Shown: in pieces, positions 32,540 to 42,542 of the stretch
Numbering within the stretch: the first letter of the stretch is position 1
How the letters are laid out: each line of letters starts with the position of its first letter
From: Rhodospirillales bacterium
GTDB lineage: Bacteria > Pseudomonadota > Alphaproteobacteria > Rhodospirillales > WMHbin7
Reading direction: 5' to 3'
Assembly: GCA_016214125.1 (NCBI GenBank)
Contig: JACRPC010000038.1
Span: 1 to 64,000 of the forward strand
DNA: 64,000 bases
Translations under genes and position numbers: made by a program
Notes under the pieces: generated by a model
Database searches by the model: none
What the model saw: the letters and a program-made list of their open reading frames with translations, nothing else
What the model was told of the DNA's origin: nothing

Positions 32540-35203
32540 ATGGATGACCTTCTCAGCGAATTTCTGACCGAGACCTCGGAAAGCCTGTCGACGCTCGACG
32601 TTGCCCTGGTCAATCTCGAGCAGAACCCCAACGATCGCGAGATTCTGCAGAACATCTTCCGCCTGGTGCACACCATCAAGGGCACCTGCGGCTTCCTGGG
32701 CCTGCCGCGTCTGGAACAGGTGGCGCATTCGGCCGAGAACGTGCTGGGCAAGTTCCGCGACGGCGAGCTTGAGGTCAACGCCGAGGCGGTCACCCTCATT
32801 CTCACCTCGATCGACCGCATCAAATCGATCCTGTCGCATCTCGAGCAGAACGAGACCGAGCCCGAGGGCAACGATCAGGACCTGATCGTGCGGCTCAACG
32901 CCATGGCCGAGGGCAAAGCGGCGCCGGCTGCCGCCCCGCCCCCGCCGCCTAAGGCCGCCGCCGCGCCGCCGCCCAAGGCCGAACCGGAACCGATGCCCGA
33001 GCCCGAGCCGGAGCCCGAGCCGGCCGCCAAGGCGGCGCCCGAACCCGACCATGAGGAGCATGGCGCCAGCACGCCGGCCTCGCCCTCGACCCTGCCCGCC
33101 ACCACCGAGGCCAAGGCGCCGGCCGGCGCCGCCGCCGAGGCCAAGGAATCGGCGGTCGCCGCCCAGACCATCCGCGTCAATGTCGAGCTTCTGGAAAACC
33201 TGATGACCTTGGTTTCCGAACTGGTGCTGACCCGCAACCAGCTTCTGCAGATGGTGCGCGGCCGCGACGACAGCGAATTTTCGGCGCCGCTGCAGCGCCT
33301 GTCGCACATCACCACCGACCTGCAGGAAGGGGTGATGAAGACCCGCATGCAGCCGATCGGCAACGCCTGGGCCAAGCTGCCGCGCATCGTGCGCGACCTC
33401 TCGGTGGAAACCGGCAAGAAGATCGATCTGCAGATGCTGGGCGCCGAGACCGAACTGGACCGCCAGGTGCTCGAACTCATCAAGGATCCGCTCACCCACA
33501 TGGTGCGCAACTCGGCCGATCACGGGCTGGAGGGCGTCGAGGAACGGCGCAAGGCCGGCAAGACCGAAGTGGGCAAGGTGGTGCTGAACGCCTATCACGA
33601 GGGCGGCCACATCATCATCGAAGTGTCCGACGACGGCCGCGGCCTCAACACCAAGCGCATCCGCGCCAAGGCGGTGCAGAACGGGCTGGCCAGCGAGGCC
33701 GAGCTTGACGCCATGACCGATTCCCAGATTCACCAGTTCATCTTCAAGGCCGGCTTCTCGACCGCCGAGAAGGTGACCAGCGTCTCCGGCCGCGGCGTCG
33801 GCATGGACGTGGTGCGGACCAACATCGAAAAGATCGGCGGCACCATCGAAATGAAGAGCGTCGAGGGTCGCGGTTCGACCTTCGTCATCAAGATCCCGCT
33901 CACCCTGGCCATCGTTTCGGCTCTGATCGTCGAATGCGGCGGCGAGCGCTTCGCCATTCCGCAGATCAGCGTTCTGGAACTGGTGCGGACCACCGGCACC
34001 TCGGAGAACGGCATCGAGATGATCAACAACGCGCCGGTGCTCCGCCTGCGCGACCGCCTGCTGCCGCTGGTGTCCTTGAAGAAGCTGCTGCGGCTGGGCG
34101 ACGACGACGATCTGTCGAAGCGCGAGACCTTTATCGTGGTCACCCAAGTCGGCACCTACACCTTCGGCATCATCGTCGACCGGGTGTTCGACACCGAGGA
34201 AATCGTGGTCAAGCCGGTGACGCCTATTCTGCGCAACATCACCATGTTCTCGGGCAACACCATCCTGGGCGATGGCAGCGTCATCATGATTCTCGACCCC
34301 AACGGCATCGCGGCCGCCACCGGCGAGATGGCGATGGGCACCGGCCAGACCGCCGAGGCCACCGCCGCCCGCGACCTGCACGGCCAGGAAAAGACCTCGC
34401 TTCTGGTCTTCCGCGCCGGCGGCGAGGATTTGAAGGCCGTGCCGCTGGCCCTGGTCGCCCGCCTGGAAGAGATCGACATCGGCACCATCGAGCATTCGCA
34501 CGGCAAGCCGGTGACCCAGTATCGCGGCCATCTGATGCCGCTCATCATGGTCAACGGCGCCTGCACCATGAAGGACAAGGGGCGCCAACCGCTCCTGGTC
34601 TTCTCGGACCGCGACCACACCATGGGCCTAGTGGTCGACGAAATCGTCGACATCGTCGAGGACGTGCTCAAGGTCGAACTGACCGTCGAGCAGCCGGGCA
34701 TCATCGGCACCGCCGTCATCGCCAACAAGGCCACCGACGTCATCGACGCCGGCTACTACCTGACCCAGGCCTTCGGCGACTGGTTCGGCGCCGCCGAGGA
34801 GGCAAGCTTCGGCGACCGTTCGGTCGCCAAGCGCGTGCTGCTGGTCGACGACAGCCTGTTCTTCCGCAACCTGCTGACGCCGCTCTTGTCGGTGGCCGGG
34901 TTCGACGTCACCGCGGTCGAAAGCGTCGACAAGGCCCTGCAATTGCGGGAGGCGGGAGCGAGCTTCGACATCATCATCAGCGACATCGAGATGCCGGGCA
35001 TGAACGGCTTCCAGTTCGCCGAGGCGGTGCGCGGCGACGCTCGCTGGATGACGACGCCGATGATCGCGCTCTCCTCGCACGCCACCGAGAAGGACTTCGA
35101 ACGCGGCCGCAAGGTCGGCTTCAACGACTACGTCGCCAAATTCGACCGTGACGCCCTTCTCCAGACCCTTGCCCAGACCGCCACCCATGGAGGCATGGCA
35201 TGA
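32540..35203 (+). CDS. cheA: Chemotaxis kinase CheA with two CheW domains and a C-terminal receiver
   Basis: 887 residues. P1 (1-105) has the phospho-His at 44 (RLVHTIKGTCGFLG). A Pro/Ala/Glu-rich linker covers about 125-210, then come P3 dimerisation, P4 ATPase (HMVRNSADHG, DDGRGLN, GRGVGMDVV), a CheW-like domain (about 455-590), a second one (about 610-745) and a REC domain (about 765-885: VLLVDDSLFFRN, ISDIEMPGMNG). The fused receiver may act as phosphate sink or adaptation module. It phosphorylates CheY and CheB. It is first in the cheA-cheW-cheY-cheB-cheR cluster and overlaps cheW by ATGA. Confidence 0.95.
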   Translation: MDDLLSEFLTETSESLSTLDVALVNLEQNPNDREILQNIFRLVHTIKGTCGFLGLPRLEQVAHSAENVLGKFRDGELEVNAEAVTLILTSIDRIKSILSHLEQNETEPEGNDQDLIVRLNAMAEGKAAPAAAPPPPPKAAAAPPPKAEPEPMPEPEPEPEPAAKAAPEPDHEEHGASTPASPSTLPATTEAKAPAGAAAEAKESAVAAQTIRVNVELLENLMTLVSELVLTRNQLLQMVRGRDDSEFSAPLQRLSHITTDLQEGVMKTRMQPIGNAWAKLPRIVRDLSVETGKKIDLQMLGAETELDRQVLELIKDPLTHMVRNSADHGLEGVEERRKAGKTEVGKVVLNAYHEGGHIIIEVSDDGRGLNTKRIRAKAVQNGLASEAELDAMTDSQIHQFIFKAGFSTAEKVTSVSGRGVGMDVVRTNIEKIGGTIEMKSVEGRGSTFVIKIPLTLAIVSALIVECGGERFAIPQISVLELVRTTGTSENGIEMINNAPVLRLRDRLLPLVSLKKLLRLGDDDDLSKRETFIVVTQVGTYTFGIIVDRVFDTEEIVVKPVTPILRNITMFSGNTILGDGSVIMILDPNGIAAATGEMAMGTGQTAEATAARDLHGQEKTSLLVFRAGGEDLKAVPLALVARLEEIDIGTIEHSHGKPVTQYRGHLMPLIMVNGACTMKDKGRQPLLVFSDRDHTMGLVVDEIVDIVEDVLKVELTVEQPGIIGTAVIANKATDVIDAGYYLTQAFGDWFGAAEEASFGDRSVAKRVLLVDDSLFFRNLLTPLLSVAGFDVTAVESVDKALQLREAGASFDIIISDIEMPGMNGFQFAEAVRGDARWMTTPMIALSSHATEKDFERGRKVGFNDYVAKFDRDALLQTLAQTATHGGMA

Positions 35204-35688
35204 ATCAGCTCGTCCCCGCCGGCAAACGCGCCCTCCAGGATCTCTCGACCGAGACCCAGGACTACGTCACCATGTTCATCGACGGCCAGATGTTCGGCAT
35301 TCCGGTGCTGACCGTCCAGGACGTCCTGGGCCCGCAGAAGATCACCCGCATCCCCTTGTCGCCGCCCGAAGTGGCCGGTTCGCTCAACCTGCGCGGCCGC
35401 ATCGTCACCGCCATCGACGTGCGCAAGCGCCTGGGCCTGTCGGCGCGCTCGGAAAAATCGACCAGCATGAGCGTGGTCGTCGACATGAGCGGCGAGCTTT
35501 ACAGCCTGATGGTCGATCAGGTGGGCGAGGTGCTGTCGCTCAAATCGGCCGCCTTCGAGCGCAATCCGCCCACCCTCGATCCGGTGTGGCGCGATTTCTC
35601 GGCCGGCATCTACCGCCTGGATGGTAAGCTCTTGGTCGTCCTCGACGTCGCCCGCCTGCTCGATTTCGGCAAGGGCGAAGGCGTTTGA
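35200..35688 (+). CDS. cheW: Chemotaxis coupling protein CheW
   Basis: 162 residues that link chemoreceptors to CheA. Typical SH3-like CheW segments: FGIPVLTVQDVLGPQKITRI, GSLNLRGRIVTAIDVRKRLG, YSLMVDQVGEVLSL and the end LLVVLDVARLLDF. Start overlaps the cheA stop. Confidence 0.95.
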   Translation: MNQLVPAGKRALQDLSTETQDYVTMFIDGQMFGIPVLTVQDVLGPQKITRIPLSPPEVAGSLNLRGRIVTAIDVRKRLGLSARSEKSTSMSVVVDMSGELYSLMVDQVGEVLSLKSAAFERNPPTLDPVWRDFSAGIYRLDGKLLVVLDVARLLDFGKGEGV

Positions 35689-35746
35689 TCTGGACAAACA
35701 GGCTAAAAACGTTCTAATTCATTCAATCTTGAAGCGTTGAGGCGCT

Positions 35747-36112
35747 ATGAAGTCCTGTCTGGTCGTTGACGACTCGAAAGTCATTCGTATGGTGGCCCGC
35801 AAGATCCTCCAGGAACTCAAGTTTGAGGTCGAGGAGGCCGCCGACGGCAAGCAGGCCCTGGATGCCTGCCTCAAAAGGCTTCCCGACGCCGTCCTGCTCG
35901 ATTGGAACATGCCGGTGATGAACGGGCTCGAATTCCTGATCGAGCTGCGCAAGCTGCCCGGCGGCGACAAGCCGAAGGTCGTGTTCTGCACCACCGAGAA
36001 CGACATCGAGCATATCCAGGAGGCGATCCTGTCGGGAGCCAACGAATACATCATGAAACCGTTCGACAGCGAAATCCTGCAAGCCAAGTTTTCGCAAGTC
36101 GGTCTTCTTTAG
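35747..36112 (+). CDS. cheY: Chemotaxis response regulator CheY
   Basis: A 121-residue single receiver: acidic pair D8/D9, phospho-Asp52 in LLDWNMPVMNG, Thr in CTTEND and Lys in MKPFDS. It would bind the FliM/FliN switch, FliN being encoded later in this window. The neighbours leave little doubt about a chemotaxis role. Confidence 0.92.
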   Translation: MKSCLVVDDSKVIRMVARKILQELKFEVEEAADGKQALDACLKRLPDAVLLDWNMPVMNGLEFLIELRKLPGGDKPKVVFCTTENDIEHIQEAILSGANEYIMKPFDSEILQAKFSQVGLL

Positions 36113-36135
36113 GTGCCGGGGTCGGGGGTCGGTTG

Positions 36136-37305
36136 ATGCAATTGGAAGTGGGCACACGCCAAGCCCAGGCTAGCGGGACCGAACCTTTCCGCGTCATGGT
36201 CGTCGACGATTCGGCGGTGGTGCGCGGCCTGATCACCCGCATGCTCGAGGGCGACAAGCAGATCGCCGTCATCGCCTCGGTCGGCAACGGCCAGATGGCG
36301 CTCAACGCCCTTGAAAAGAGCGACGTCGAGGTCGTGGTGCTCGACGTCGAGATGCCGGTGATGGATGGCCTGACCGCGCTGCCGCTTCTCCTAAAGCGCG
36401 ACCCCGACCTGCAGATCATCATGGCCTCGACGCTGACCATCAAGAACGCCGACGTCACCTTGCGCGCCATGGAATCGGGCGCCGCCGACTATTTGCCCAA
36501 GCCGACCTCGACCAAGGATTTGGGCGGCACCGGCGCCGGCAGCTTCAAGGACGATCTGATCGCCAAGATCAAGGCCTGGGGCGCGGTGCGCCGGCGCAAG
36601 CCGCCGCGCGCCAAGGGCCCCGGCGGCGCGCCCGAGCGCGCCAAGATCTCGGTCACCGCGCCCAGGCCGACGCAATCGCTGTACAGCGGCAAGATCACCC
36701 TTCGCCCGGCGCCGCCGATCATCGACCTGCCCGACGTGATCGCCATCGGCAGCTCGACCGGCGGTCCCCAGGCCCTGTTCGCCGTTCTGGGCACCATGAA
36801 GGGCGGCACCGTCAAGCAGCCGATCCTCATCACCCAGCACATGCCGGCCACCTTCACCACCATTTTGGCCGAACACATCTCGCGCCTGTCGGGGTGGGAG
36901 GCGGCCGAGGGCAAGGACGGCGAGACCATCCGCTCGGGCCGCGTCTACATCGCGCCCGGCGACTTCCACATGGTGGTGGAAAACAAGGTGACGGAAAAGG
37001 TGATCCGCTTGAACAAGAATCCGCCCGAGAATTTCTGCCGCCCGGCGGTCGATCCGATGTTCCGCTCGATCGCCGCCGCCTACGGCAAGAAGGTTCTGGC
37101 CCTGATCCTGACCGGCATGGGCCAGGACGGGCTGCAAGGCGGCAAGGTTCTGGTCGAGGGCGGCGGCACCCTGGTCGCCCAGGACGAAGCGTCGAGCGTG
37201 GTTTGGGGGATGCCGGGCGCGGTGGCCACCGCCGGCCTGTGCACCGCGGTTCTGCCGCTGCCCGAGATCGCGCCTTATCTTTTGAAAATCGCAGCGCGCA
37301 GGTAG
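36136..37305 (+). CDS. cheB: Chemoreceptor glutamate methylesterase CheB
   Basis: 389 residues: receiver (about 18-140, phospho-Asp in VVLDVEMPVMDG), a basic Pro-rich linker, then the esterase domain with catalytic Ser in IGSSTGGPQ, His in ITQHMPATFT and Asp in TGMGQDGLQGG. It removes methyl groups from MCP glutamates, opposing CheR encoded 3 bases downstream. The ATG at 36136 follows TCGGGGGTCGG; the frame continues upstream without CheB similarity. Confidence 0.95.
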   Translation: MQLEVGTRQAQASGTEPFRVMVVDDSAVVRGLITRMLEGDKQIAVIASVGNGQMALNALEKSDVEVVVLDVEMPVMDGLTALPLLLKRDPDLQIIMASTLTIKNADVTLRAMESGAADYLPKPTSTKDLGGTGAGSFKDDLIAKIKAWGAVRRRKPPRAKGPGGAPERAKISVTAPRPTQSLYSGKITLRPAPPIIDLPDVIAIGSSTGGPQALFAVLGTMKGGTVKQPILITQHMPATFTTILAEHISRLSGWEAAEGKDGETIRSGRVYIAPGDFHMVVENKVTEKVIRLNKNPPENFCRPAVDPMFRSIAAAYGKKVLALILTGMGQDGLQGGKVLVEGGGTLVAQDEASSVVWGMPGAVATAGLCTAVLPLPEIAPYLLKIAARR

Positions 37306-37308
37306 GCC

Positions 37309-38169
37309 ATGAAGCCGGACGATTTCGACTTCATCGCCAAGTTCATCAAGGACCGCTCGGGCCTGGTGCTGACCAGCGACAAGGCCTACCTGCTGGAAAG
37401 CCGCCTGATGCCCTTGGCGCGCAAACGAGGCCTAAAGGGCCTGGACGAGCTGATCCAGACCGTGCGCGGCAGCCGCGACGAAGCCCTGGCGCGCGACATC
37501 ACCGAGGCGATGACGACCAACGAGTCGTTCTTCTTCCGCGACATCAAGCCCTTCGACCAGTTCAAGGACATGGTGCTGCCGCATGTCCTGAAAAACCGCG
37601 CCGCCAAGAAGGCGCTTCGTATCTGGTGCGCCGCGTCCTCCTCGGGCCAGGAACCCTACACGATCGCCATGATCCTCAAGGAGGAGCAGGCGAAGTTCGC
37701 CGGCTGGAAGATCGAGATCGTTGGCACCGACATTTCGACCGAGATGCTGGAAAAGGCCAAGGCCGGCGTCTATTCCCAGTTCGAGGTCCAACGCGGCCTG
37801 CCCATCCAACTCCTGGTCAAATACTTCAAGAAGAAGGACGAGGTCTGGCAGATCGATGCCGCCATCCGCGCCATGGTCCAGTACCGGGAATGGAATCTGC
37901 TTACCGACCTGAAGCCCCTGGGCCAGTTCGATGTCGTCTTCTGCCGCAACGTGCTTATCTATTTCGATCAGCCGACCAAGTCGAAGGTGCTGGGCAACAT
38001 CGCCGGCCTGATGCCCGACGACGGATTCCTGTATCTCGGCGGCGCCGAAACGGTGTTGGGCATTTCCGACAAGTTCAAGCCCATTCCCAACCAGCGCGGC
38101 ATCTACGGCATCAACAAGGACCCGGCGGGCGCCCCGTCCGCCCCGCCCGGTTTCGGCGCCAAGACCTGA
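37309..38169 (+). CDS. cheR: Chemoreceptor methyltransferase CheR
   Basis: 286 residues. N-terminal helical domain (FIAKFIKDRSGLVLTSDKAY), then the SAM-binding domain with TTNESFFFRDIKPF, WCAASSSGQEPYTIAM, VGTDISTEML and FCRNVLIYF, all standard CheR motifs. It methylates MCP glutamates with S-adenosylmethionine. It closes the chemotaxis operon. Confidence 0.95.
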   Translation: MKPDDFDFIAKFIKDRSGLVLTSDKAYLLESRLMPLARKRGLKGLDELIQTVRGSRDEALARDITEAMTTNESFFFRDIKPFDQFKDMVLPHVLKNRAAKKALRIWCAASSSGQEPYTIAMILKEEQAKFAGWKIEIVGTDISTEMLEKAKAGVYSQFEVQRGLPIQLLVKYFKKKDEVWQIDAAIRAMVQYREWNLLTDLKPLGQFDVVFCRNVLIYFDQPTKSKVLGNIAGLMPDDGFLYLGGAETVLGISDKFKPIPNQRGIYGINKDPAGAPSAPPGFGAKT

Positions 38170-38176
38170 CCCGACC

Positions 38177-38200
38177 GGCCTTGTGGGCTTGCGCAAGGCC
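38177..38200 (+). terminator. Possible terminator after cheR
   Basis: GGCCTTG and CAAGGCC form a 7-base stem around a 10-base loop, 8 bases after the cheR stop. There is no T-tail, so it is only a candidate. Confidence 0.3.
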
Positions 38201-38278
38201 TTGGCGCCCGATTCCAGCCATTGATTTGCGGCCGGATCGTCGCCACCTTGAAACCGAGGCCAACGCGAAATTCTGGGA

Positions 38279-38761
38279 ATGACCGCCATGCGTTATGACC
38301 TGCCCGAATTTTTGGCTCACGCCGTCGCCCTTGAGCAGGAGGCGACCGAGCGCTATCGGGAGTTGGCCGAGGTCATGGAAGCGGCCGGCAACGAACCGGT
38401 GGCCGAGGTCTTTCGCGACATGAGCCGCTATTCGGCGCTTCATCGCGACGACATCCTGGCCCGCACCGACGACATGGAACTGCCGATTCTGCGGTCCTGG
38501 GAATATCGCTGGCGGGTGCCGCCCGAGGTGGGCGAGGATTTCGAGCCCTCGGCGATGGCCTCGCCGTATTTGGCGCTTGCCTATGCGCGCGGCAACGAAA
38601 TTCGCAGTATGCGCTATTATCAGGACGTCGCCAAGGCGGCGACCGATGCCCATGTCCGCCATCTCGCCATGGAATTCGCCAACGACGAAAGCAGCCATGT
38701 CGAGGCGCTCGACCGCTGGATCGCCCGCCTGCGGCTGATCGATCCCGCCACCGTCGATTAG
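38279..38761 (+). CDS. Ferritin-like (rubrerythrin-type) di-iron protein
   Basis: A 160-residue helical protein. Candidate ligands: LEQEATERY (Glu), YARGNEIRSMRYYQD (Glu) and FANDESSHVEALDRW (ExxH), the order expected for a rubrerythrin/ferritin-like four-helix bundle; the first ExxH reads RYSALHRDD and lacks the usual Glu, so metal binding may be incomplete. No rubredoxin domain. It ends by a 4-base tail-to-tail overlap with the glycosyltransferase gene. Role unknown, perhaps peroxide or iron handling. Confidence 0.75.
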   Translation: MTAMRYDLPEFLAHAVALEQEATERYRELAEVMEAAGNEPVAEVFRDMSRYSALHRDDILARTDDMELPILRSWEYRWRVPPEVGEDFEPSAMASPYLALAYARGNEIRSMRYYQDVAKAATDAHVRHLAMEFANDESSHVEALDRWIARLRLIDPATVD

Positions 38762-39942
38762 CCAAGCCGTTCGAGCAGCCGCTCGATCTGCTTGGGCCAG
38801 GCCAGCTCGGCCAGCCGCGCCGCCGCGTTGCCGGCCACCGCCGCCGCCCGTTCGGGATGGGCGAAAATCCGCTCCAGCGCGTCGACGATCTCCTCGATCT
38901 TCGATTCGCCCCAGCCGGCGGTCGAACGATGAAAAGGCGGCGTTGCGACCGACCCCTGGTCGCCCAGCACGAAGGCCAGGTTCGAATCGGCGAAATCGAG
39001 ATGGCCGGTGTTGGCGGAGAGAATCGTCGGCACCCCCGAGGCCAGGCACTCCATCGCCACCAGATTGGTGCCGGGCTCGGCCCGGTTGGGAAAGAGCGCG
39101 GCGTCGCATTCGCGGATCACCGAACCCAGAAGGGCGTTGGGAATCTCGCCCAGCACCCGGAAACTCCCGGGCGCCAAACCTTGCTCGCCGAGCCAGCCTT
39201 CGATATCGGGACCATCCTCTTTGAGGATCGGCGCCTTGGGATGATGGGGCGAGAGCGCCATCGTCTCGATCAGCTTCGGCCAGGAATTGAACCAGTTGGC
39301 GATCAGCAGCGCCTCGGGATGGCGGCGGTGGAATTCGCGGAAGGCGGCGACAACGATGTCTTGGCCCTTGCGGAATTCGAGCTTGCCGCCGGAAAAAACC
39401 AGAAAGCGGCCGGGAAACAGGCGGGCCTTGGGCGCCGGGTGGAAGATCGTGGCGTCGACGCCTTGCAGCACCAGGCGGACATTGGCCACGCCGGCCGCTT
39501 CGAGAAGAACCGCGTTCCAGGTCGAGCCGGCCACCACGGCGCGATAGCGCCGGGCGCGTTCGACCACCGCCTGATCGAGCGCCGGGTCGACGAAAAAGGT
39601 GATCCCCAGATCGCCGCGGCCCGTCACCTCGAAGGCGCGATGGGTGGGCACCAAATCCTCGCCCAGGGCGTGCAGCAGCGGAAAATCGACGTCCAGGCGA
39701 TCGCCGGGCCGGGCGGCGCCCAGGCGCTCGCGGAGGGCCGCCGCCTCCGCCTCCAACTGGGCGAAGAGCGGCGCCTCCAAAGGCGATGGGTGGAAGCGGA
39801 AGGGCGGCAGGCCAAGCACCGGCCTGGGGCCGCCGCGGGCCAGAAGCGCCCGCGTCACCTGGACGCCGTAAAGCCCCCAGCCGCTGATCGAACTCAATTG
39901 CCAAAGGATGCCGAGTCGCCCCGGCCCCGGCCCGACGCTCAT
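38758..39942 (-). CDS. GT4-type glycosyltransferase
   Basis: 394 residues with a two-domain GT-B look. The N-terminal part has [18 protein letters not shown]; the C-terminal donor-binding part has [39 protein letters not shown] and [16 protein letters not shown], the EPG/E motif of GT4 enzymes. Donor and acceptor are unknown. Its start overlaps the ctrA stop (ATGA), so it is expressed with the master regulator; a surface or flagellin glycosylation role is an inference from this linkage only. Confidence 0.85.
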   Translation of the reverse strand: MSVGPGPGRLGILWQLSSISGWGLYGVQVTRALLARGGPRPVLGLPPFRFHPSPLEAPLFAQLEAEAAALRERLGAARPGDRLDVDFPLLHALGEDLVPTHRAFEVTGRGDLGITFFVDPALDQAVVERARRYRAVVAGSTWNAVLLEAAGVANVRLVLQGVDATIFHPAPKARLFPGRFLVFSGGKLEFRKGQDIVVAAFREFHRRHPEALLIANWFNSWPKLIETMALSPHHPKAPILKEDGPDIEGWLGEQGLAPGSFRVLGEIPNALLGSVIRECDAALFPNRAEPGTNLVAMECLASGVPTILSANTGHLDFADSNLAFVLGDQGSVATPPFHRSTAGWGESKIEEIVDALERIFAHPERAAAVAGNAAARLAELAWPKQIERLLERLG

Positions 39943-40652
39943 TTCGAGGCGCGCTTGGCGCTCTTCTTCGGCGCGTCCTCGGGGTCGCGCAGCACATAGC
40001 CGCGGCCCCAGATGGTCTCGATGTAATTCTGGCCGCCGGTGGCCGCCGATAGCTTCTTGCGAAGCTTGCAGACGAAGACGTCGATGATCTTCAGTTCCGG
40101 CTCGTCGATGCCGCCATAAAGGTGGTTCAAGAAGGTTTCCTTGGCCAGCGTCGAGCCTTTGCGCAGGCTGAGGAGTTCGAGGATGCCGTATTCCTTGCCG
40201 GTGAGCTTTAAGGGCTCGTCATCGACATTGGCGGTTTGAGTGTCGAGATTGACCGTCAGGCGGCCGGTCTTGATCAGGGATTGGGCATGGCCCTTCGAGC
40301 GGCGCACGATCGCCTGCAGGCGCGCCAGGAATTCGCGCTTGTCGAAGGGCTTGGTCAGGTAGTCGTCCGCCCCGAACCCCAATCCCTTGATCTTCTTGTC
40401 GGTTTCGGCGAGGCCGGAGAGGATGAGGACCGGCGTGTCCTTTTTCGACAGCCGCAGGCGCTTCAGAACCTCGTAGCCATCCATGTCGGGCAGCATGAGA
40501 TCGAGCACGATGATGTCGTAATCGTAGAGCTTGCCGATCTCAAGCCCGTCCTCGCCCAAGGCGGCGGTATCGACCACCATGCCTTCGGCCTTCAGCATCA
40601 GCTCGATCGACTTGCTGGTCGCCGCGTCGTCTTCGACCAAAAGAACCCGCAT
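39939..40652 (-). CDS. ctrA: Cell-cycle/motility master regulator CtrA
   Basis: A 237-residue OmpR-type response regulator that matches CtrA closely: [18 protein letters not shown] at the start, phospho-Asp51 in [33 protein letters not shown], and the winged helix with [20 protein letters not shown] and [14 protein letters not shown]. In Caulobacter it is phosphorylated by CckA through ChpT under DivL control; in Rhodospirillales its main role is flagellar gene expression. A perfect CtrA box lies between it and fliI, allowing autoregulation. Confidence 0.96.
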   Translation of the reverse strand: MRVLLVEDDAATSKSIELMLKAEGMVVDTAALGEDGLEIGKLYDYDIIVLDLMLPDMDGYEVLKRLRLSKKDTPVLILSGLAETDKKIKGLGFGADDYLTKPFDKREFLARLQAIVRRSKGHAQSLIKTGRLTVNLDTQTANVDDEPLKLTGKEYGILELLSLRKGSTLAKETFLNHLYGGIDEPELKIIDVFVCKLRKKLSAATGGQNYIETIWGRGYVLRDPEDAPKKSAKRASK

Positions 40653-40677
40653 GAAACGCCCTTCCCCAAGCGAAACG

Positions 40678-40692
40678 TTAACGCAAGCTTAA
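40678..40692. promoter_or_regulatory. CtrA box TTAA-N7-TTAA between ctrA and fliI
   Basis: TTAA-CGCAAGC-TTAA matches the CtrA consensus exactly. It lies 26 bases upstream of the ctrA ATG and 52 bases upstream of the fliI ATG, so it can serve both divergent genes. Confidence 0.75.
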
Positions 40693-40743
40693 GTGTCCTT
40701 GGCGTTCTATTCAAGCGGCTCTCCATCCATTAGGCTGGCCGTC

Positions 40744-42066
40744 ATGGTGTTGGTTCGCAACCTGCTTAACGAAATCGAGCATCTGCCCGACCACCGGGTC
40801 TTCGGAAAAGTGACGGCCGTGCAAGGGATGCTGGTCGAGATCGGCGGCGTTCAGGGCAATTTGTCGGTGGGCGACCGTTGCCTGATTAAGGCCCGGGGCG
40901 AGCGCCAGGTGATCGGCGAAGTGGTGGGGTTCCGCGACGGCCGCGGCTTGGTGATGCCCTTCCAACCCCTGGACGGAGTCGGGCTGGGCAGCCGAGTCGA
41001 GGTCGCCAACGCCGAAGCCATCCTTTATCCCGACGACACCTGGCTGGGCCGGGTGATCAACGCCATGGGCGAGCCGATCGACGGCAAGGGCCCCCTGCCC
41101 GGCGGCGACACCCCCTTCCCCATCCACAACCGACCGCCGCCGGCCCATTCCCGCCAGCGAGTGGCGGGCAAGATCGATCTCGGCATCCGCGCCATCAACA
41201 CCTTCCTCACCTGCTGCCGGGGCCAGCGCATGGGCATTTTTGCCGGCTCGGGAGTCGGCAAATCCTCGGTGCTGTCGATGATGGCGCGGCACACCTCGGC
41301 CGATGTCAGCGTCATCGGCCTGGTGGGCGAGCGCGGCCGCGAGGCGCGCGAATTCATCGAAGACGATCTCGGCCCCGAAGGCATGAAGCGCGCGGTGATC
41401 GTGGTCGCCACCTCGGACGAGTCGCCCCTGATGCGCCGCCAGGCGGCCTATGTCACGCTGACGGTGGCCGAATATTTCCGCAACGCCGGGCGCGACGTGC
41501 TCTGCCTGATGGATTCGGTCACCCGCTTCGCCATGGCGCAGCGCGAAATCAGCCTGTCGGCCGGCGAGCCGCCGGCCAGCAAGGGCTACACGCCCTCGGT
41601 CTTCGCCGAATTGCCGAAGCTGTTGGAGCGCGCCGGTCCGGGGGCGCCCGGCCAAGGCAGCATCACCGGTCTGTTCACCGTGCTGGTCGAGGGCGACGAC
41701 CACAACGAGCCGGTGGCCGACGCGGTGCGGGCCATTCTGGACGGCCATATCGTGCTTGATCGCGCCATTGCCGAGCGCGGCCGCTACCCTTCGGTCAACA
41801 TCCTGCGCAGCGTCTCGCGCACCATGCCCGCCTGCAACAGCGACGAGGAAAACGCCGTGGTCGGCCGGGCGCGCCGGCTGATCGCCGTCTATGAGGACAT
41901 GGCCGAACTGATCCGGCTGGGCGCCTATCGCCGCGGCAGCGATCCCCAGGTCGACGAGGCGATCAAATACTATCCGGCGATCGATGCCTTCCTGACCCAA
42001 ACCAAGAAGGAAGGCGTCGACCTCGCCACCGGCTACGCCCAGCTTGCCGCCATCCTGGCGCAATAG
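40744..42066 (+). CDS. fliI: Flagellar export ATPase FliI
   Basis: A 440-residue F1-beta-like ATPase that drives flagellar type III export. Walker A GIFAGSGVGKSSVLSMMA, Walker B in DVLCLMDSVTRFAMAQRE, GEPPASKGYTPSVFAELP and the ring-forming C-terminus. The ATG at 40744 is the first that gives normal length. The CtrA box upstream places it under CtrA; fliJ follows at 8 bases. Confidence 0.97.
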   Translation: MVLVRNLLNEIEHLPDHRVFGKVTAVQGMLVEIGGVQGNLSVGDRCLIKARGERQVIGEVVGFRDGRGLVMPFQPLDGVGLGSRVEVANAEAILYPDDTWLGRVINAMGEPIDGKGPLPGGDTPFPIHNRPPPAHSRQRVAGKIDLGIRAINTFLTCCRGQRMGIFAGSGVGKSSVLSMMARHTSADVSVIGLVGERGREAREFIEDDLGPEGMKRAVIVVATSDESPLMRRQAAYVTLTVAEYFRNAGRDVLCLMDSVTRFAMAQREISLSAGEPPASKGYTPSVFAELPKLLERAGPGAPGQGSITGLFTVLVEGDDHNEPVADAVRAILDGHIVLDRAIAERGRYPSVNILRSVSRTMPACNSDEENAVVGRARRLIAVYEDMAELIRLGAYRRGSDPQVDEAIKYYPAIDAFLTQTKKEGVDLATGYAQLAAILAQ

Positions 42067-42074
42067 GCCGAACG

Positions 42075-42503
42075 ATGGCCGGCAAGCTGACAACCCTGAT
42101 CCGGCTCAACAAATGGACGGTCGACGAGCGCCGCCGCGAATTGGGCCTGCTTCTGGCCCAGGAGGAGGCGCTCAATCAGACCCTGCAAAGGCTGTTCGAG
42201 GAATTGGCGGCCGAGCAGCGTTTCGCCGCCGAGCATGCGCTGGAAGGCGGCGCCCTTTATGGCGCCTACGCGCGCGCCCACATCACACGGCGGGACGGCA
42301 TCCGGACTCAGATCGCCGCCCTGGAAAAAGAAATCCTCGCGGCGCGCGACCGGCTGGCCGAGGCCTACCGCGAACTCAAGACCTACGAGACCGCCCAGGC
42401 CAACCGGGAAAAAGCCGAACGGCTGGAAGAAGGCCGCCGCGAACAGAAGATCCAGGACGAGGTCGGCCAGACCTTGCATCGGCGCCGGATTCAAACCACC
42501 TAA
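42075..42503 (+). CDS. fliJ: Flagellar export chaperone/stalk protein FliJ
   Basis: 142 residues, almost entirely charged coiled coil (e.g. KWTVDERRRELGLLLAQEEA and RDGIRTQIAALEKEILAARD), as expected for FliJ, which sits in the FliI ring and contacts FlhA. FliJ is poorly conserved; the assignment leans on position directly behind fliI. Confidence 0.85.
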   Translation: MAGKLTTLIRLNKWTVDERRRELGLLLAQEEALNQTLQRLFEELAAEQRFAAEHALEGGALYGAYARAHITRRDGIRTQIAALEKEILAARDRLAEAYRELKTYETAQANREKAERLEEGRREQKIQDEVGQTLHRRRIQTT

Positions 42504-42542
42504 GCCTCTGGACCCGAAATTTCATGCCTGGGAGGTCCGGTC

